Positions 1 through 8,822 of a stretch of 64,000 nucleotides of DNA are shown one piece after another. The stretch is taken from positions 124,001 through 188,000 of the forward strand of contig NZ_LDJJ01000033.1 of assembly GCF_001431465.1 (NCBI RefSeq), in the 5' to 3' direction. Position numbers and translations under genes: made by a program. The DNA comes from Stenotrophomonas terrae (lineage in GTDB: Bacteria; Pseudomonadota; Gammaproteobacteria; Xanthomonadales; Xanthomonadaceae). The first letter of the stretch is position 1; every line of letters begins with the position of its first letter. Under the pieces are notes generated by a model. It had not been told where the DNA came from. It saw only the letters and a list, made by a program, of their open reading frames with translations, and ran no database searches.

Positions 1-1
1 C

Positions 2-370
2 GACGGCGTGCTGCCGCGTGCTTTCGCCTATGAAAACAAGCGCGGTACGCCGGTATTCGGGGTGATCGTCAGCTGCCTGCTGGCCACCGTGCTGGTGATC
101 TGCAACTACAACCGCTCGCTGGTGGACCTGTTCAAGTTCTCGGTGCTGCTGTCGACCGCCGCCACCCTGCTGCCCTACCTGGCCGGCGCCGCGGCCTGGT
201 TGTGGCGCGGCAGCGGCATCCCCTCACGCATCGCCGCGGCAGGTGCGCTGGCTTTCAGCCTGTATGCCATCGCCGGCATCGGCAGCGAGGCCTTGCTGTG
301 GGGCGTGGCGCTGATCGTGGCCGGTTTGCCGATCTACTTCTGGCTGCGGCGTCACCGAGCCAAGCGCTGA
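2..370 (+). CDS. APC-family amino acid permease, C-terminal fragment
   Basis: Only the last ~122 codons are present; the frame is open at the left edge of the window, so the gene is truncated by the window and not necessarily broken. The visible start of the fragment (LPRAFAYENKRGTPVFG) matches the cytoplasmic loop typical of APC-superfamily amino-acid/polyamine transporters, in which a Pro-Arg-x-Phe element precedes a Gly-Thr-Pro and a new membrane helix. Three to four hydrophobic helices follow, and the protein ends in a basic tail (RRHRAKR). It would be an inner-membrane transporter; the substrate cannot be read from this part. It converges on the GH43 gene across a perfect palindrome. Confidence 0.75.
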   Translation, partial: DGVLPRAFAYENKRGTPVFGVIVSCLLATVLVICNYNRSLVDLFKFSVLLSTAATLLPYLAGAAAWLWRGSGIPSRIAAAGALAFSLYAIAGIGSEALLWGVALIVAGLPIYFWLRRHRAKR

Positions 371-384
371 CGCCAGCGCGAACA

Positions 385-410
385 GATGCCTCGCCAGCTG
401 GCGAGGCATC
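385..410. terminator. Palindromic bidirectional terminator candidate
   Basis: A perfect 26-bp palindrome (GATGCCTCGCCAG and its reverse complement, back to back) lies between the convergent permease and GH43 genes. It can form a strong hairpin in either transcript. There is a pyrimidine-rich run (CTCCTTCCTC) on the plus side but no true T tract. Confidence 0.5.
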
Positions 411-418
411 CTCCTTCC

Positions 419-2050
419 TCAGGCCGTGCGCAGACTGCGATAGCGGAAATCGCGGATCGTGGTCTCACCGTTGCCTGCGCAATAGATACCCAGTTTCAAA
501 CTCAGGAAGCCGCCGAACACATTGTGGTGCAGCCCGGACACCTCCATACGCGTGGGGTGTAGCTGCCAACTGCGTCCGCCGTCGTGCGAGTAATGGAAGG
601 TCACGACATTCCCGACATTGCTCAGCCTTACCCGGACCGACCCGGGTTTGCGCGGCGCACGCGCCCAGACCAGCTCCTCGGCGTACTGGAAATTCTTGAT
701 GGTGTCGGCACTGAAGCCGACGCCGACAAAGGCTTTGTTGTTGTAATACAGCAGCAGGCCAGCCTCCGCCCCCGGTGCCGGCTCCAACGTCACCTCCACC
801 TCATAGGAACGATCAGGCACGCCGCAGGTCAGCGGTGAACTGTCGATCGGCGAGGTGCCGCTGGCCTGCAGGTGCAGGCCACGCTCACCGTAGCGCGCAC
901 GTTGGCGCTCATTTGGGCCCGGGTTATGGAAGGCCCATTGGGTACCGAAACGGTCCTTGCTGAAGTCGTCGGAGAGCGCAAAGCCCGCCGCGCTGTTCCT
1001 GCCTCCGGCGGGCTTCGGCAATGGCTGCGAAAGGTCGCCGCCCAGCGCGCGGAACCAGCCGTCGTCAGTCCACTCGATCGGCTCCAGCAGCGTCTGCCGT
1101 CCCAAGGTGCGGAATCCGTTCTCATAGGCGTGGTAGACCATCCACCAATCGCCGGCCGGCCCCTCCACCAAGGTGGCATGGCCACGCGACCACCAAGGCT
1201 CGGCCTCGGACTGCGTGCGCACCAGCGGATTGTGTGGGCAGTGCTCCCACGGACCATGGATGGAGCGCGAGCGCGCGGCAATCACCATGTGGCCGGTGAC
1301 TGGACCGGCAGTGCCACCCAAGGCAGTCACCAGATAGAACCAGTCACCGTGGCGCAACAGCTTGGGACCTTCCGGTGCGAAGTTCTCGGTGACCCAGTCG
1401 TCCGGGTAGCGCCACGGACTGTACGCCGGCTCAAGCGAGCCATCGGTGGCCAGCCCGTCATCACGCAGGCGCACACGACGGATGCCGTTGACGAACAGAT
1501 AGCGCTTGCCGTCCTCACCAACAACATGGCCCGGATCGATGCAGCCTTCAATCTTCAGATCGACCGGCTCGCTCCACGGCCCGGCGATAGCGTCGGCCCA
1601 GATGACGAAGATCGACCAACCGTTGCCGGTGGGATTGGCGGGCAGATAGATGAAATAGCGGCCATCGTGCTTGCACAGATCCACCGCCCAGATATCACCC
1701 AGCGTCTTGTGCAGCGCCGGCCCGATCGGCGCCCAGTTGACCAGGTCGGTCGAGCGCCAGATCACCAGGCCTGGATACGAATAGAACGACGAGAACGTCA
1801 TGTAGTAATCGTCGCCATCCTTGAGGATGCTGGGATCCGGATGGTCCCCGGCAACGATGGGGTTGAGGTAGGTGCCATCGCCAAGATCGGCGATGCGCTG
1901 GCCTTCGGGGCCATGCCCCCAACGCGGGGCGACAAATGAGCTCCCTGCAGCAGCCGCAGGAGCTGACATAAGCGACAAAGGGGCCACCAATGCACCGGCG
2001 GCGATTGCTTTGAACAGGTCCCTGCGGGAAGCATCTGGCATGCAGCACAC
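419..2050 (-). CDS. Tat-exported GH43 glycoside hydrolase (beta-xylosidase / arabinofuranosidase type)
   Basis: 543 residues. The N-terminus has a twin-arginine signal (SRRDLFK near residues 8-14, then a hydrophobic stretch ending in an Ala-rich cleavage region), so export of a folded enzyme is expected. The five-bladed GH43 domain shows the three expected acidic residues: the base Asp72 in HPDPS, the pKa-modulating Asp172 in GCIDPGH, and the acid Glu227 in FAPEGPK. Residues ~370-540 form a second domain resembling the C-terminal beta-sandwich found in many GH43 xylosidases. The family hydrolyses xylan- or arabinan-derived oligosaccharides, which fits a plant-associated lifestyle; the exact substrate is not visible. 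It is transcribed alone, away from the export operon, with about 145 bp between them. Confidence 0.85.
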   Translation of the reverse strand: MCCMPDASRRDLFKAIAAGALVAPLSLMSAPAAAAGSSFVAPRWGHGPEGQRIADLGDGTYLNPIVAGDHPDPSILKDGDDYYMTFSSFYSYPGLVIWRSTDLVNWAPIGPALHKTLGDIWAVDLCKHDGRYFIYLPANPTGNGWSIFVIWADAIAGPWSEPVDLKIEGCIDPGHVVGEDGKRYLFVNGIRRVRLRDDGLATDGSLEPAYSPWRYPDDWVTENFAPEGPKLLRHGDWFYLVTALGGTAGPVTGHMVIAARSRSIHGPWEHCPHNPLVRTQSEAEPWWSRGHATLVEGPAGDWWMVYHAYENGFRTLGRQTLLEPIEWTDDGWFRALGGDLSQPLPKPAGGRNSAAGFALSDDFSKDRFGTQWAFHNPGPNERQRARYGERGLHLQASGTSPIDSSPLTCGVPDRSYEVEVTLEPAPGAEAGLLLYYNNKAFVGVGFSADTIKNFQYAEELVWARAPRKPGSVRVRLSNVGNVVTFHYSHDGGRSWQLHPTRMEVSGLHHNVFGGFLSLKLGIYCAGNGETTIRDFRYRSLRTA

Positions 2051-2195
2051 TCGAGGTCAACGGGAAGGCCAACGGGACAGCCCCGCCGCCGGAACCGCCC
2101 GAGTGTAGCCGCAGACAGCAAACCACAGCGCGCGGCGCTTCGCTTCCCACTGCTTGCAGATGCAACTGGCTGCGCTGGATTCCAACGGTGGCTTC

Positions 2196-3692
2196 TCAGC
2201 CCTCCGGATACGGCGCGTTGCCCAGGGCCTTGTTGACCGCAATGAACTGAGCGCGCAGCAGCGCTTCGCAATCGACAAGATCGCGACGCGTCTGCAGGTA
2301 GCTTCTGCGCGCATCCAGCAGGGTCAGGAAATCAATCAGTCCGGCGTCGTTGCGCGCCTGCGCGATCCTGTACGCATCCAACGTGGCCTGCTCACGCATG
2401 CGCAGTTGCGCGCGTTGTTGCTGCGCGGCGGCGTAGGCATTCAAGGCATTGTCGATCTCCTGCCAGGCCTGCAGCACGGTCTTCTGGTAGGCGACGGCAG
2501 CTTCCTGCTGTTGCAGCTCGCGCAGCTGCACCACGCTCTTGCGGCGGCCATGATCGAACAGCGGCAGATTGAGCACCGGGCCCACCGACCAGGTGCGGCT
2601 GCCCCAATCGGAAAACTCACCGGACAGATACGATTCGTAGCCGAACTTTGCACCCAGGCGGATGCTGGGATACAGGTCGGCCTGAGCGACACCTATATTG
2701 GCTGTCGCCTGTTGCAGGCGTGCCTGCGCGGCACGGATATCCGGCCGCCGCTGCGCCACTTCCGATGGCAGGCCCAGCGACAGGTCAGGCAGCGCGTCGT
2801 CGTGCTCAACCGCCGGCGCTGCGAGCTGGGCACGCAATGCACCGGGATGCTCGCCCAGCAGCAGCGCCAGTTGGTTGCCACTGCTAGCCTCTTCGGCCAA
2901 CAAACCGGGCAGGCGCGCGCGCACGGCGGCTAGATCGGCCTGCTGGCGATCCAGGTCCAGGTGGTCCTGCAGACCGCCGTCAACCCGCGCCTGCAACAGC
3001 GATGAACGCTCCTCCAGCGCAGCGATATCCTCGCGTGCCAGCGCGATCTGGCGCTGCGCGCTTCGCAACTGCACATAACTGCGGGCGACCTCGCTGGTGA
3101 TGCTCAGCCGGGCCAGGTCCAACAACGCCGCCTGCTGCGCGACACCGGCGTCGGCAGCTTCGATCGAACGCCGCACGCGGCCCCATAGATCCAGTTCCCA
3201 CGACGCATCAAAACCGGCCTGGTACAGATTGAACGGCTCGGCCAGCAGTTGTTTGAGCGCATCGCTGTCGTTGCTGAGGATGTCGAGCATGCGCGTAGCG
3301 GCGCCGTTCTCGCTCTGCCGCTGCTTGCTCGCCCCCGCCGATGCAGTCACCGCCACGCCGCGTTGGGCAGCAACCGTGCTGCGCTGCGCGCGGGCCTGGG
3401 CATAGTGCAAGGCTGCCGTGCGCAGGTCCGGGCTGGCGCGCAAGGCGCGTTGCTGCAGCTCATCCAGGATCGGATCGGACAGCTGCGTCCACCACGCCGG
3501 CTGCAATGGCTGGGCGCCGACGCCGCTATTTAGTGACGCGTCACCGCCGCGCCATTGCGTCCAGTCCGCCGGCGCCGGCGCGTCTGCGCGGACGACATCC
3601 GGCCCCACCGCACAGCCGCCGGTGGCCAGCCCGACAGCCAGCGGCAACAGCAGCAGCGATACTTTCAAGAATGCGCGTGGTTGCGGAAACAT
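2196..3692 (-). CDS. Outer-membrane factor, NodT/TolC family (efflux channel)
   Basis: 498 residues with an N-terminal signal ending in LATGGC, compatible with a lipoprotein although the lipobox is atypical. Two long helical repeats with Q/A-rich coiled-coil stretches (around SITSEVARSYVQLRSAQRQ and the symmetric region near the C-terminus, GLIDFLTLLDARRSYLQTR) are those of NodT-type outer-membrane factors. Last gene of the export operon, 10 bp after the second permease, so it likely provides the outer-membrane exit duct for the membrane fusion protein/ABC pump upstream. E. coli ybhGFSR has no dedicated OMF gene, so this is an expanded version of that system. Confidence 0.88.
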   Translation of the reverse strand: MFPQPRAFLKVSLLLLPLAVGLATGGCAVGPDVVRADAPAPADWTQWRGGDASLNSGVGAQPLQPAWWTQLSDPILDELQQRALRASPDLRTAALHYAQARAQRSTVAAQRGVAVTASAGASKQRQSENGAATRMLDILSNDSDALKQLLAEPFNLYQAGFDASWELDLWGRVRRSIEAADAGVAQQAALLDLARLSITSEVARSYVQLRSAQRQIALAREDIAALEERSSLLQARVDGGLQDHLDLDRQQADLAAVRARLPGLLAEEASSGNQLALLLGEHPGALRAQLAAPAVEHDDALPDLSLGLPSEVAQRRPDIRAAQARLQQATANIGVAQADLYPSIRLGAKFGYESYLSGEFSDWGSRTWSVGPVLNLPLFDHGRRKSVVQLRELQQQEAAVAYQKTVLQAWQEIDNALNAYAAAQQQRAQLRMREQATLDAYRIAQARNDAGLIDFLTLLDARRSYLQTRRDLVDCEALLRAQFIAVNKALGNAPYPEG

Positions 3693-3702
3693 CGATCACG
3701 TC

Positions 3703-4824
3703 CTAGTTAAGACGGTTGCGGAACAACCACGCTGCCAACGGCAGGGTGATTGCAGCCACCACCAGCATGGGGATGAAATTGAAGCCCACTTCCTGCAGTC
3801 CGGCACCTTCCAGATAGACCCTGCGCACCAGGTCGATACCGAAGCGCAGCGGGTTGGCGTAAGTGGCCAGCTGCAGAACCCTGGGCATGTTGGCCACCGG
3901 CGTCATCAGGCCTGACAGCAGCATCAGCGGCATGATCAGCAGGAAGGTGTAAAGCATCGCCTGCTGCATGTTGGCGGCCACCGCCGAGATCGACAGGCCG
4001 ATCCCAACCGACGCAATGGTGAATACCGCCAGTGCCAGATACAGCAGCCCCACCGAGCCGGCCAGCGGAATCTGGAACCAGAAGCGGATGATCAGCAGGA
4101 TGATGGTGGACTGCACCAGGCCCACCAGGATCGACGGCACCGCCTTGCCGATCAGTATCTGCATCGGCGTCATCGGGGTGACCAGCAGCTGATCGAAGGT
4201 GCCCTGCTCGCGCTCGCGCGCCACCGACAAGGCCGCGATCAACAGCGTCTGCAGCATGCTCAAGGCCGCGATCAGGGCAGGCATCAACTGCCAACGCGAC
4301 TCCAGGTTCGGGTTGTACCAGCTGCGCGTCAGCAACTGCACGCCCTGCCCGGTTCCAGGGCCGGCCCGGGCCTGGTTGAAGCTGCCGACGATGGCACCGA
4401 TGTAGCCGGCGGCCGCGCCAGCGGTAGTGGAATTGCGCCCATCCATGATCAGCTGCAGCGGTGCCGTCTGCCCGGCCTGCAGCCGCTGTTCGAAGTCGGC
4501 CGGGATGCTGACAACCAGCAGCACCTTGTTGGCGTCGATCAAGCTGGCGATCTGGCTGGACGAGCTGAGCGTGGCCACGCGCTCGAACATGCCGGCACCG
4601 TCCATCCGCGCCAGCAGCTCGGTCGAGGCCTGGCCACCGCTCAAGTCGAGCACCGCATACGGCACATGGCGAAGATCGAAGGTAGCGCCGTAACCGAACA
4701 GCAAGGCCTGCAGCAACGCCGGTGCGAACAGCGTGACGCGACTGGCGGGCTCCTTGAGCAAGGTGATCAGTTCCTTGCGGCAAAGGAAGGCGATGCGCCT
4801 GAGGTATTGCACCAAGGCCTCCAT
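3703..4824 (-). CDS. ABC-2 type transporter permease (YbhR-like)
   Basis: 373 residues. One N-terminal membrane helix (FAPALLQALLFGYGATFDL) is followed by a ~150-residue periplasmic domain and a C-terminal bundle of five helices, the ABC-2 permease layout. The coupling segment AREREQGTFDQLLVTPMTP (~residues 203-221) is the family hallmark. It lies 2 bp downstream of the paralogous permease, so the two probably form a heterodimer driven by the double ATPase. Named YbhR-like by position and architecture; the exported compound is unknown. Confidence 0.88.
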   Translation of the reverse strand: MEALVQYLRRIAFLCRKELITLLKEPASRVTLFAPALLQALLFGYGATFDLRHVPYAVLDLSGGQASTELLARMDGAGMFERVATLSSSSQIASLIDANKVLLVVSIPADFEQRLQAGQTAPLQLIMDGRNSTTAGAAAGYIGAIVGSFNQARAGPGTGQGVQLLTRSWYNPNLESRWQLMPALIAALSMLQTLLIAALSVAREREQGTFDQLLVTPMTPMQILIGKAVPSILVGLVQSTIILLIIRFWFQIPLAGSVGLLYLALAVFTIASVGIGLSISAVAANMQQAMLYTFLLIMPLMLLSGLMTPVANMPRVLQLATYANPLRFGIDLVRRVYLEGAGLQEVGFNFIPMLVVAAITLPLAAWLFRNRLN

Positions 4825-4826
4825 GT

Positions 4827-5951
4827 TCAGGCCAGCCTCTTGCGCAGGCGCTGCCGCGTGGCCAGGAACAGCACCAGTGCATACAGCAACAGGATGCTGG
4901 ATTTCTGCACGAACAAGGGCCAGTTGTCGCCGGTCAGGAACAGCGATTTGATCAGGCCCATGAAGTGCGTGGCCGGCAGCAGCTGGCTGATGACCTGCAC
5001 CCCGACCGGCATATTGCGCAGGTCAAACACAAACCCGGACAGCATCATCGCTGGCATGAAGCTGGTCAGCAGCGCCACCTGGCTGGCCTGGAACTGATTG
5101 CGGGTCACCGCCGAGATGAACAGACCCAGCAGCAGCGACACCATCAGGTAAAGCAGCGAACTGATCACGATCGCCAGTAGCGAACCGCGCATGGGCACCT
5201 CGAACAGGAAGCGCGCGGTCAGCAGGCAGATCGCCAGGTTGATCGCGCCAATGGCCATGTAGGGCAGCAGTTTGGCCAGCACCAGTTCGGTTGGCCGCAC
5301 CGGGGTGACGAACAGCGCTTCCAGCGTGCCGCGCTCCCATTCGCGCGCCACCAGCAGCGAGGTGAGAAAGGCCCCGATCAAGGTCATCACCAGCACGATC
5401 AAGCCAGGCACCAGATACCAGGTGCTGGTGCTGGCCTCGTTGAACCACATGCGCTGGATCACACTGACCCGGCCGCCACCCGCACCGGAACTGCCCAGCC
5501 GGTCCGCCGCAATCTGCAGCTGGGAAGCCAAGGCCCCGCCCACATAGGCCTCCAGCGTGCGCGCGGTGTTTGCATCCACCCCATTGAGTATCAGCTGCAC
5601 CTGTGCGCCGCCCTCGGCCATGCGACGACTGAAATCCACCGGCACATGCACGATGCCGCCCACCTTGCCCTGTCGCATCAAGGCCACCGCCGCGTCCATG
5701 TTGTTCACCTGCAACGGCGCCAGATAGGGCGAACCCTGCAAGCCGACCACCAGCGACTGGGTGGTGGGTGAGCGCTCATCCAGCACCACCGCCACCGGCG
5801 CGTTGCTGACATCGAAGGACAGGCCGTAGCCGAACAACAGGATCAAGGCCGCCGGCAGCAGCAGGCCAACGGCCAGACTGCTGCGCTCGCGCAGCATCTG
5901 CCGGGTTTCCTTGCGCAGCAATGCCCACAAGCGCGCGCCGAAGCCGGACAT
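4827..5951 (-). CDS. ABC-2 type transporter permease (YbhS-like)
   Basis: 374 residues with the same topology as the next permease: an N-terminal helix (LPAALILLFGYGLSFDV), a periplasmic domain, and a C-terminal helix bundle preceded by AREWERGTLEALFVTPVRP, the conserved ABC-2 motif. Its ATG overlaps the ATPase stop by one base (TGATG), a sign of translational coupling. Probably the partner of the downstream permease in a drug- or lipid-type exporter. Confidence 0.88.
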   Translation of the reverse strand: MSGFGARLWALLRKETRQMLRERSSLAVGLLLPAALILLFGYGLSFDVSNAPVAVVLDERSPTTQSLVVGLQGSPYLAPLQVNNMDAAVALMRQGKVGGIVHVPVDFSRRMAEGGAQVQLILNGVDANTARTLEAYVGGALASQLQIAADRLGSSGAGGGRVSVIQRMWFNEASTSTWYLVPGLIVLVMTLIGAFLTSLLVAREWERGTLEALFVTPVRPTELVLAKLLPYMAIGAINLAICLLTARFLFEVPMRGSLLAIVISSLLYLMVSLLLGLFISAVTRNQFQASQVALLTSFMPAMMLSGFVFDLRNMPVGVQVISQLLPATHFMGLIKSLFLTGDNWPLFVQKSSILLLYALVLFLATRQRLRKRLA

Positions 5952-7711
5952 CAGGCCGCCCTGCCCGCAGCGCCTGCACTGCGCTGTGCCCGGCCTTTCT
6001 CAACGATGCCGATGAAAGCAGCATTCATGTCGATACCCTCACCACCGGCCTGCTCGCGCACCTGCTGCGGCGTGCCCAGCGCCAGCAGCTCACCGGCATC
6101 CTGGATGGCGATGCGGTCGCAGTACTCGGCCTCTTCCATGAAGTGGGTGGTGACGATGATGGTCACGCCCTGCTGCGCCAGGCCGGTGATGGTGCGCCAG
6201 AACGCGCGCCGTGCCAGCGGGTCGATGCCGCTGGTGGGTTCATCCAGGAACAGGATCTCTGGTGCATGCAGCAGGCCGACCGCCATGGCCAGCCGCTGTT
6301 TGTAACCGGCTGGCAGCTCACCGCTGCGGGCCTGCGCCTGCAGGTCGAAGCGGCTGATCGAATCCGCTACGCGCTGGCGCAGCTGCGCGCCGCCCAGACC
6401 GTAGGCACCGCCGAAGAACTCCAGGTTCTCGCGCACCGTCAGGTTGGCGTACAGCGCAAACTTCTGTGACACATAGCCAATGCGTGCCCGCGCCTGCGCA
6501 CGCGCCGTACGCAGGTTCAGCCCGGCAACTTCCAGATGCCCGCTGCTTGCTGGCAACAAGCCGCACAACATCCTGAAAGTCGTGGTCTTGCCGGCACCGT
6601 TGGGGCCGAGTAGTCCAAAAATCTCACCGCGATGGACGTCGAAGGTGGTGCTGGCCACCGCGGTGAAATCACCGAAGCGTCGTACCAGATCCCGCACCAC
6701 GATGACCGGCGCGTCGTCGCCGGCAAGTTTCGTCGCTGCGACTGCGGCGACCGGCAGCGGCGCCTGAGTTTCCTGCGCGCGCAGCAGCATCATGAACGCG
6801 TCTTCCAGCTCGGCCGGGCGCTCCACCGGCGCAACGCCGTGCAACGCTGCAGCGATGTCCGCCGGGCTGGCACCGGGCTGCAGGATGAAGCGCACCGCCC
6901 CTGCACGCGGCACCGCATCGAGGACATGCGCGCTGTCGTCGATCAGCTGCGCCTGCAGATCGCGCGCCTGCATGTGGGCGGGCGGCACCACGCTCCAGGT
7001 CAATCCGCGTGCCTTGGCGGCCAGGCTGGCCGGATCGCCTTCTGCCAGCAGCTGACCCTGGTGCAGCACGAAGATATGTTCGCAGCGTTCGGCTTCGTCC
7101 ATATAGGCCGTGCTGACCAGCACGCTGAGATGCTCTTCCTGCACCAGCTGCTGGATGATTTTCCACAGCTCGCGGCGTGACAGCGGGTCCACGCCCACAC
7201 TGGGCTCGTCCAGCAACAACAGCTGCGGCGACCTGACCAGGGTGCAGGCCAGGCCGAGCTTCTGCTTCATGCCACCGGACAATTTGCCCGCCGGACGCGC
7301 CTTGAACGCGGCCAGGTCGGTCATCTGCAACAGGCGTTCAAAGCGCGCGCGGCGCTCGTCCATGGGGACGCCATGCAGATCGGCATACAGATCCAGGTTC
7401 TCCTGCACGCTCAGGTCTTCATACAGTCCAAAGCGCTGCGGCATGTAGCTGATGCGGTCCTGTACCTGCTGCGGTTGCCGTGCCACGTCGAACCCGAGCA
7501 CCTGCAACTGGCCGCCATCGGCAGGCAGCAGGCCCGCCAGCATGCGCAGGAAGGTGGTCTTGCCGGCCCCGTCAGGCCCGACCAAGGCGGTCAGTCTGCC
7601 TTCGCCAACGCGCAACGAGATCCCGCCCACGGCCTCCACCTGGCCGCCTCCCGGCGCCGGGAAAACCTTGCGCAGGTCGCGTGCGATGACCGTGGCAGCG
7701 GCTTGCATCAT
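5951..7711 (-). CDS. Double-domain ABC transporter ATPase (YbhF-like)
   Basis: 586 residues carrying two nucleotide-binding domains in one chain. NBD1 has Walker A GPDGAGKTT (~44-52), signature LSGGMKQK and Walker B LLLLDEPSVGVDP. NBD2 has Walker A GPNGAGKTT, Walker B LFLDEPTSGIDP, but a degenerate signature (LPAGYKQR instead of LSGGQ), so the two ATP sites are probably asymmetric, as in YbhF relatives. A ~60-residue linker joins the domains. Start and stop codons are fused to those of the neighbours on both sides, so it belongs to the five-gene operon. Confidence 0.9.
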   Translation of the reverse strand: MMQAAATVIARDLRKVFPAPGGGQVEAVGGISLRVGEGRLTALVGPDGAGKTTFLRMLAGLLPADGGQLQVLGFDVARQPQQVQDRISYMPQRFGLYEDLSVQENLDLYADLHGVPMDERRARFERLLQMTDLAAFKARPAGKLSGGMKQKLGLACTLVRSPQLLLLDEPSVGVDPLSRRELWKIIQQLVQEEHLSVLVSTAYMDEAERCEHIFVLHQGQLLAEGDPASLAAKARGLTWSVVPPAHMQARDLQAQLIDDSAHVLDAVPRAGAVRFILQPGASPADIAAALHGVAPVERPAELEDAFMMLLRAQETQAPLPVAAVAATKLAGDDAPVIVVRDLVRRFGDFTAVASTTFDVHRGEIFGLLGPNGAGKTTTFRMLCGLLPASSGHLEVAGLNLRTARAQARARIGYVSQKFALYANLTVRENLEFFGGAYGLGGAQLRQRVADSISRFDLQAQARSGELPAGYKQRLAMAVGLLHAPEILFLDEPTSGIDPLARRAFWRTITGLAQQGVTIIVTTHFMEEAEYCDRIAIQDAGELLALGTPQQVREQAGGEGIDMNAAFIGIVEKGRAQRSAGAAGRAA

Positions 7712-8712
7712 CAGCGCGTGTCTTGCTGCAGACGCACGCTCACCGGCTGGCCCAGGCGCAGCTGATCATGCGCATCGTCCACCACCACGCGCACTTCATA
7801 GACCAGGCTGGTACGCAGTTCTTCGGTCTGCACCGACTTGGGGGTGAACTCGGCCACCGAGGAGATAAACCCGACCTTGCCGGCCACCGGCTTGTCCGGA
7901 TGGCTGTCACTGAACACCTGCGCGCGCTGCCCGCTGCGGATGCGGCCCAACTCGGTTTCGCTGGCAAATACCCGCACCCATTTGGGTTGGGTCAGCGCCA
8001 GCGCAAACGCCGCGCGTTGCGGGCTGACCATGTCGCCCACTTCCACCAGCCGCGAGCGCACCACCGCTGCCACCGGCGCCTTGAGCTGGCCCTGGCTGAT
8101 CTGATGCTGCAGCAAGGCCAGTTGCGCATCGGCTGCCTGCAGTTGGGCTTCGGCCGCCGCGATGTCTTCCTTGCGCGGCCCCTGCTCCACCAGCGCCAGG
8201 CCCTGTCGCTGCAGCTCGGCATTGGCTGCGGCAACCTTGGCCGCACTGCGCGCACGGTCCATTTCGACCGCGCTGACTCCGCGCCCTGCGGTAGCGGCGG
8301 CAACGCCCTGCAGACGCTGCAGATCCTGCGCTGCGCGTGCGGCGTCGGCCTGCGCGGCAGCCAACTGGCTTCTGGCCTGGATCACTTCCTGCGGGCGGGC
8401 GCCATTGCGCAACCGCGCCACGCTCTGCTGCTGCGTCTGGATCTGCGCCTTGGCCTGATCGGCCTGCAGTTGCAGCGTCTGTGTATCGAACGTGGCCAGC
8501 ACCTCGCCGGCCTTGACCTTGTCGCCCTCCTCCACCCGCACTTCCTGCACCCGACCGCTGCCGTCGAAGGCCAGCGATACCTGCCGGATATCCACATTGC
8601 CCTGCAGCTGCAGGACACCATCAGCCGGCTTGTCGCGGCTGCTCCACCACCACAGCAACAGGACAGCGAGCACCACGACAGCGGCCGCAACAACGAGCAC
8701 GGGCTTCTTCAT
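7711..8712 (-). CDS. HlyD-family membrane fusion protein (YbhG-like)
   Basis: 333 residues. A single N-terminal membrane anchor (residues ~3-23) precedes a lipoyl-like half motif (VEEGDKVKAGEVLATFD), a long alpha-helical hairpin rich in A/Q with heptad character (about 80-205), and the matching second half (LKAPVAAVVRSRLVEVGD). This is the adaptor that bridges the inner-membrane pump and the outer-membrane factor. First gene of the operon, divergent from the TetR regulator with a shared operator-like palindrome upstream. In E. coli the related system is linked to drug and cation export; here that is only an analogy. Confidence 0.88.
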   Translation of the reverse strand: MKKPVLVVAAAVVVLAVLLLWWWSSRDKPADGVLQLQGNVDIRQVSLAFDGSGRVQEVRVEEGDKVKAGEVLATFDTQTLQLQADQAKAQIQTQQQSVARLRNGARPQEVIQARSQLAAAQADAARAAQDLQRLQGVAAATAGRGVSAVEMDRARSAAKVAAANAELQRQGLALVEQGPRKEDIAAAEAQLQAADAQLALLQHQISQGQLKAPVAAVVRSRLVEVGDMVSPQRAAFALALTQPKWVRVFASETELGRIRSGQRAQVFSDSHPDKPVAGKVGFISSVAEFTPKSVQTEELRTSLVYEVRVVVDDAHDQLRLGQPVSVRLQQDTR

Positions 8713-8756
8713 CAGGACGCATCCGCGAGCAGTTCTGGGTACAGTACGCAGCCTAG

Positions 8757-8778
8757 TTCAAATTAAATTTAATTTAAA
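8757..8778. promoter_or_regulatory. Probable TetR operator in divergent promoter region
   Basis: A 22-bp inverted repeat with one mismatched pair; its central 16 bp (AAATTAAATTTAATTT, 8760-8775) are a perfect palindrome. It is strikingly AT-only in otherwise GC-rich DNA and lies between the start codons of the export operon (8712) and the TetR gene (8823). Best explained as the binding site through which the regulator controls both itself and the pump. Confidence 0.75.
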
Positions 8779-8822
8779 GTGATGCCGGGCCGATCTTTCC
8801 AGCAAGCTAAACTTGCCACGCA

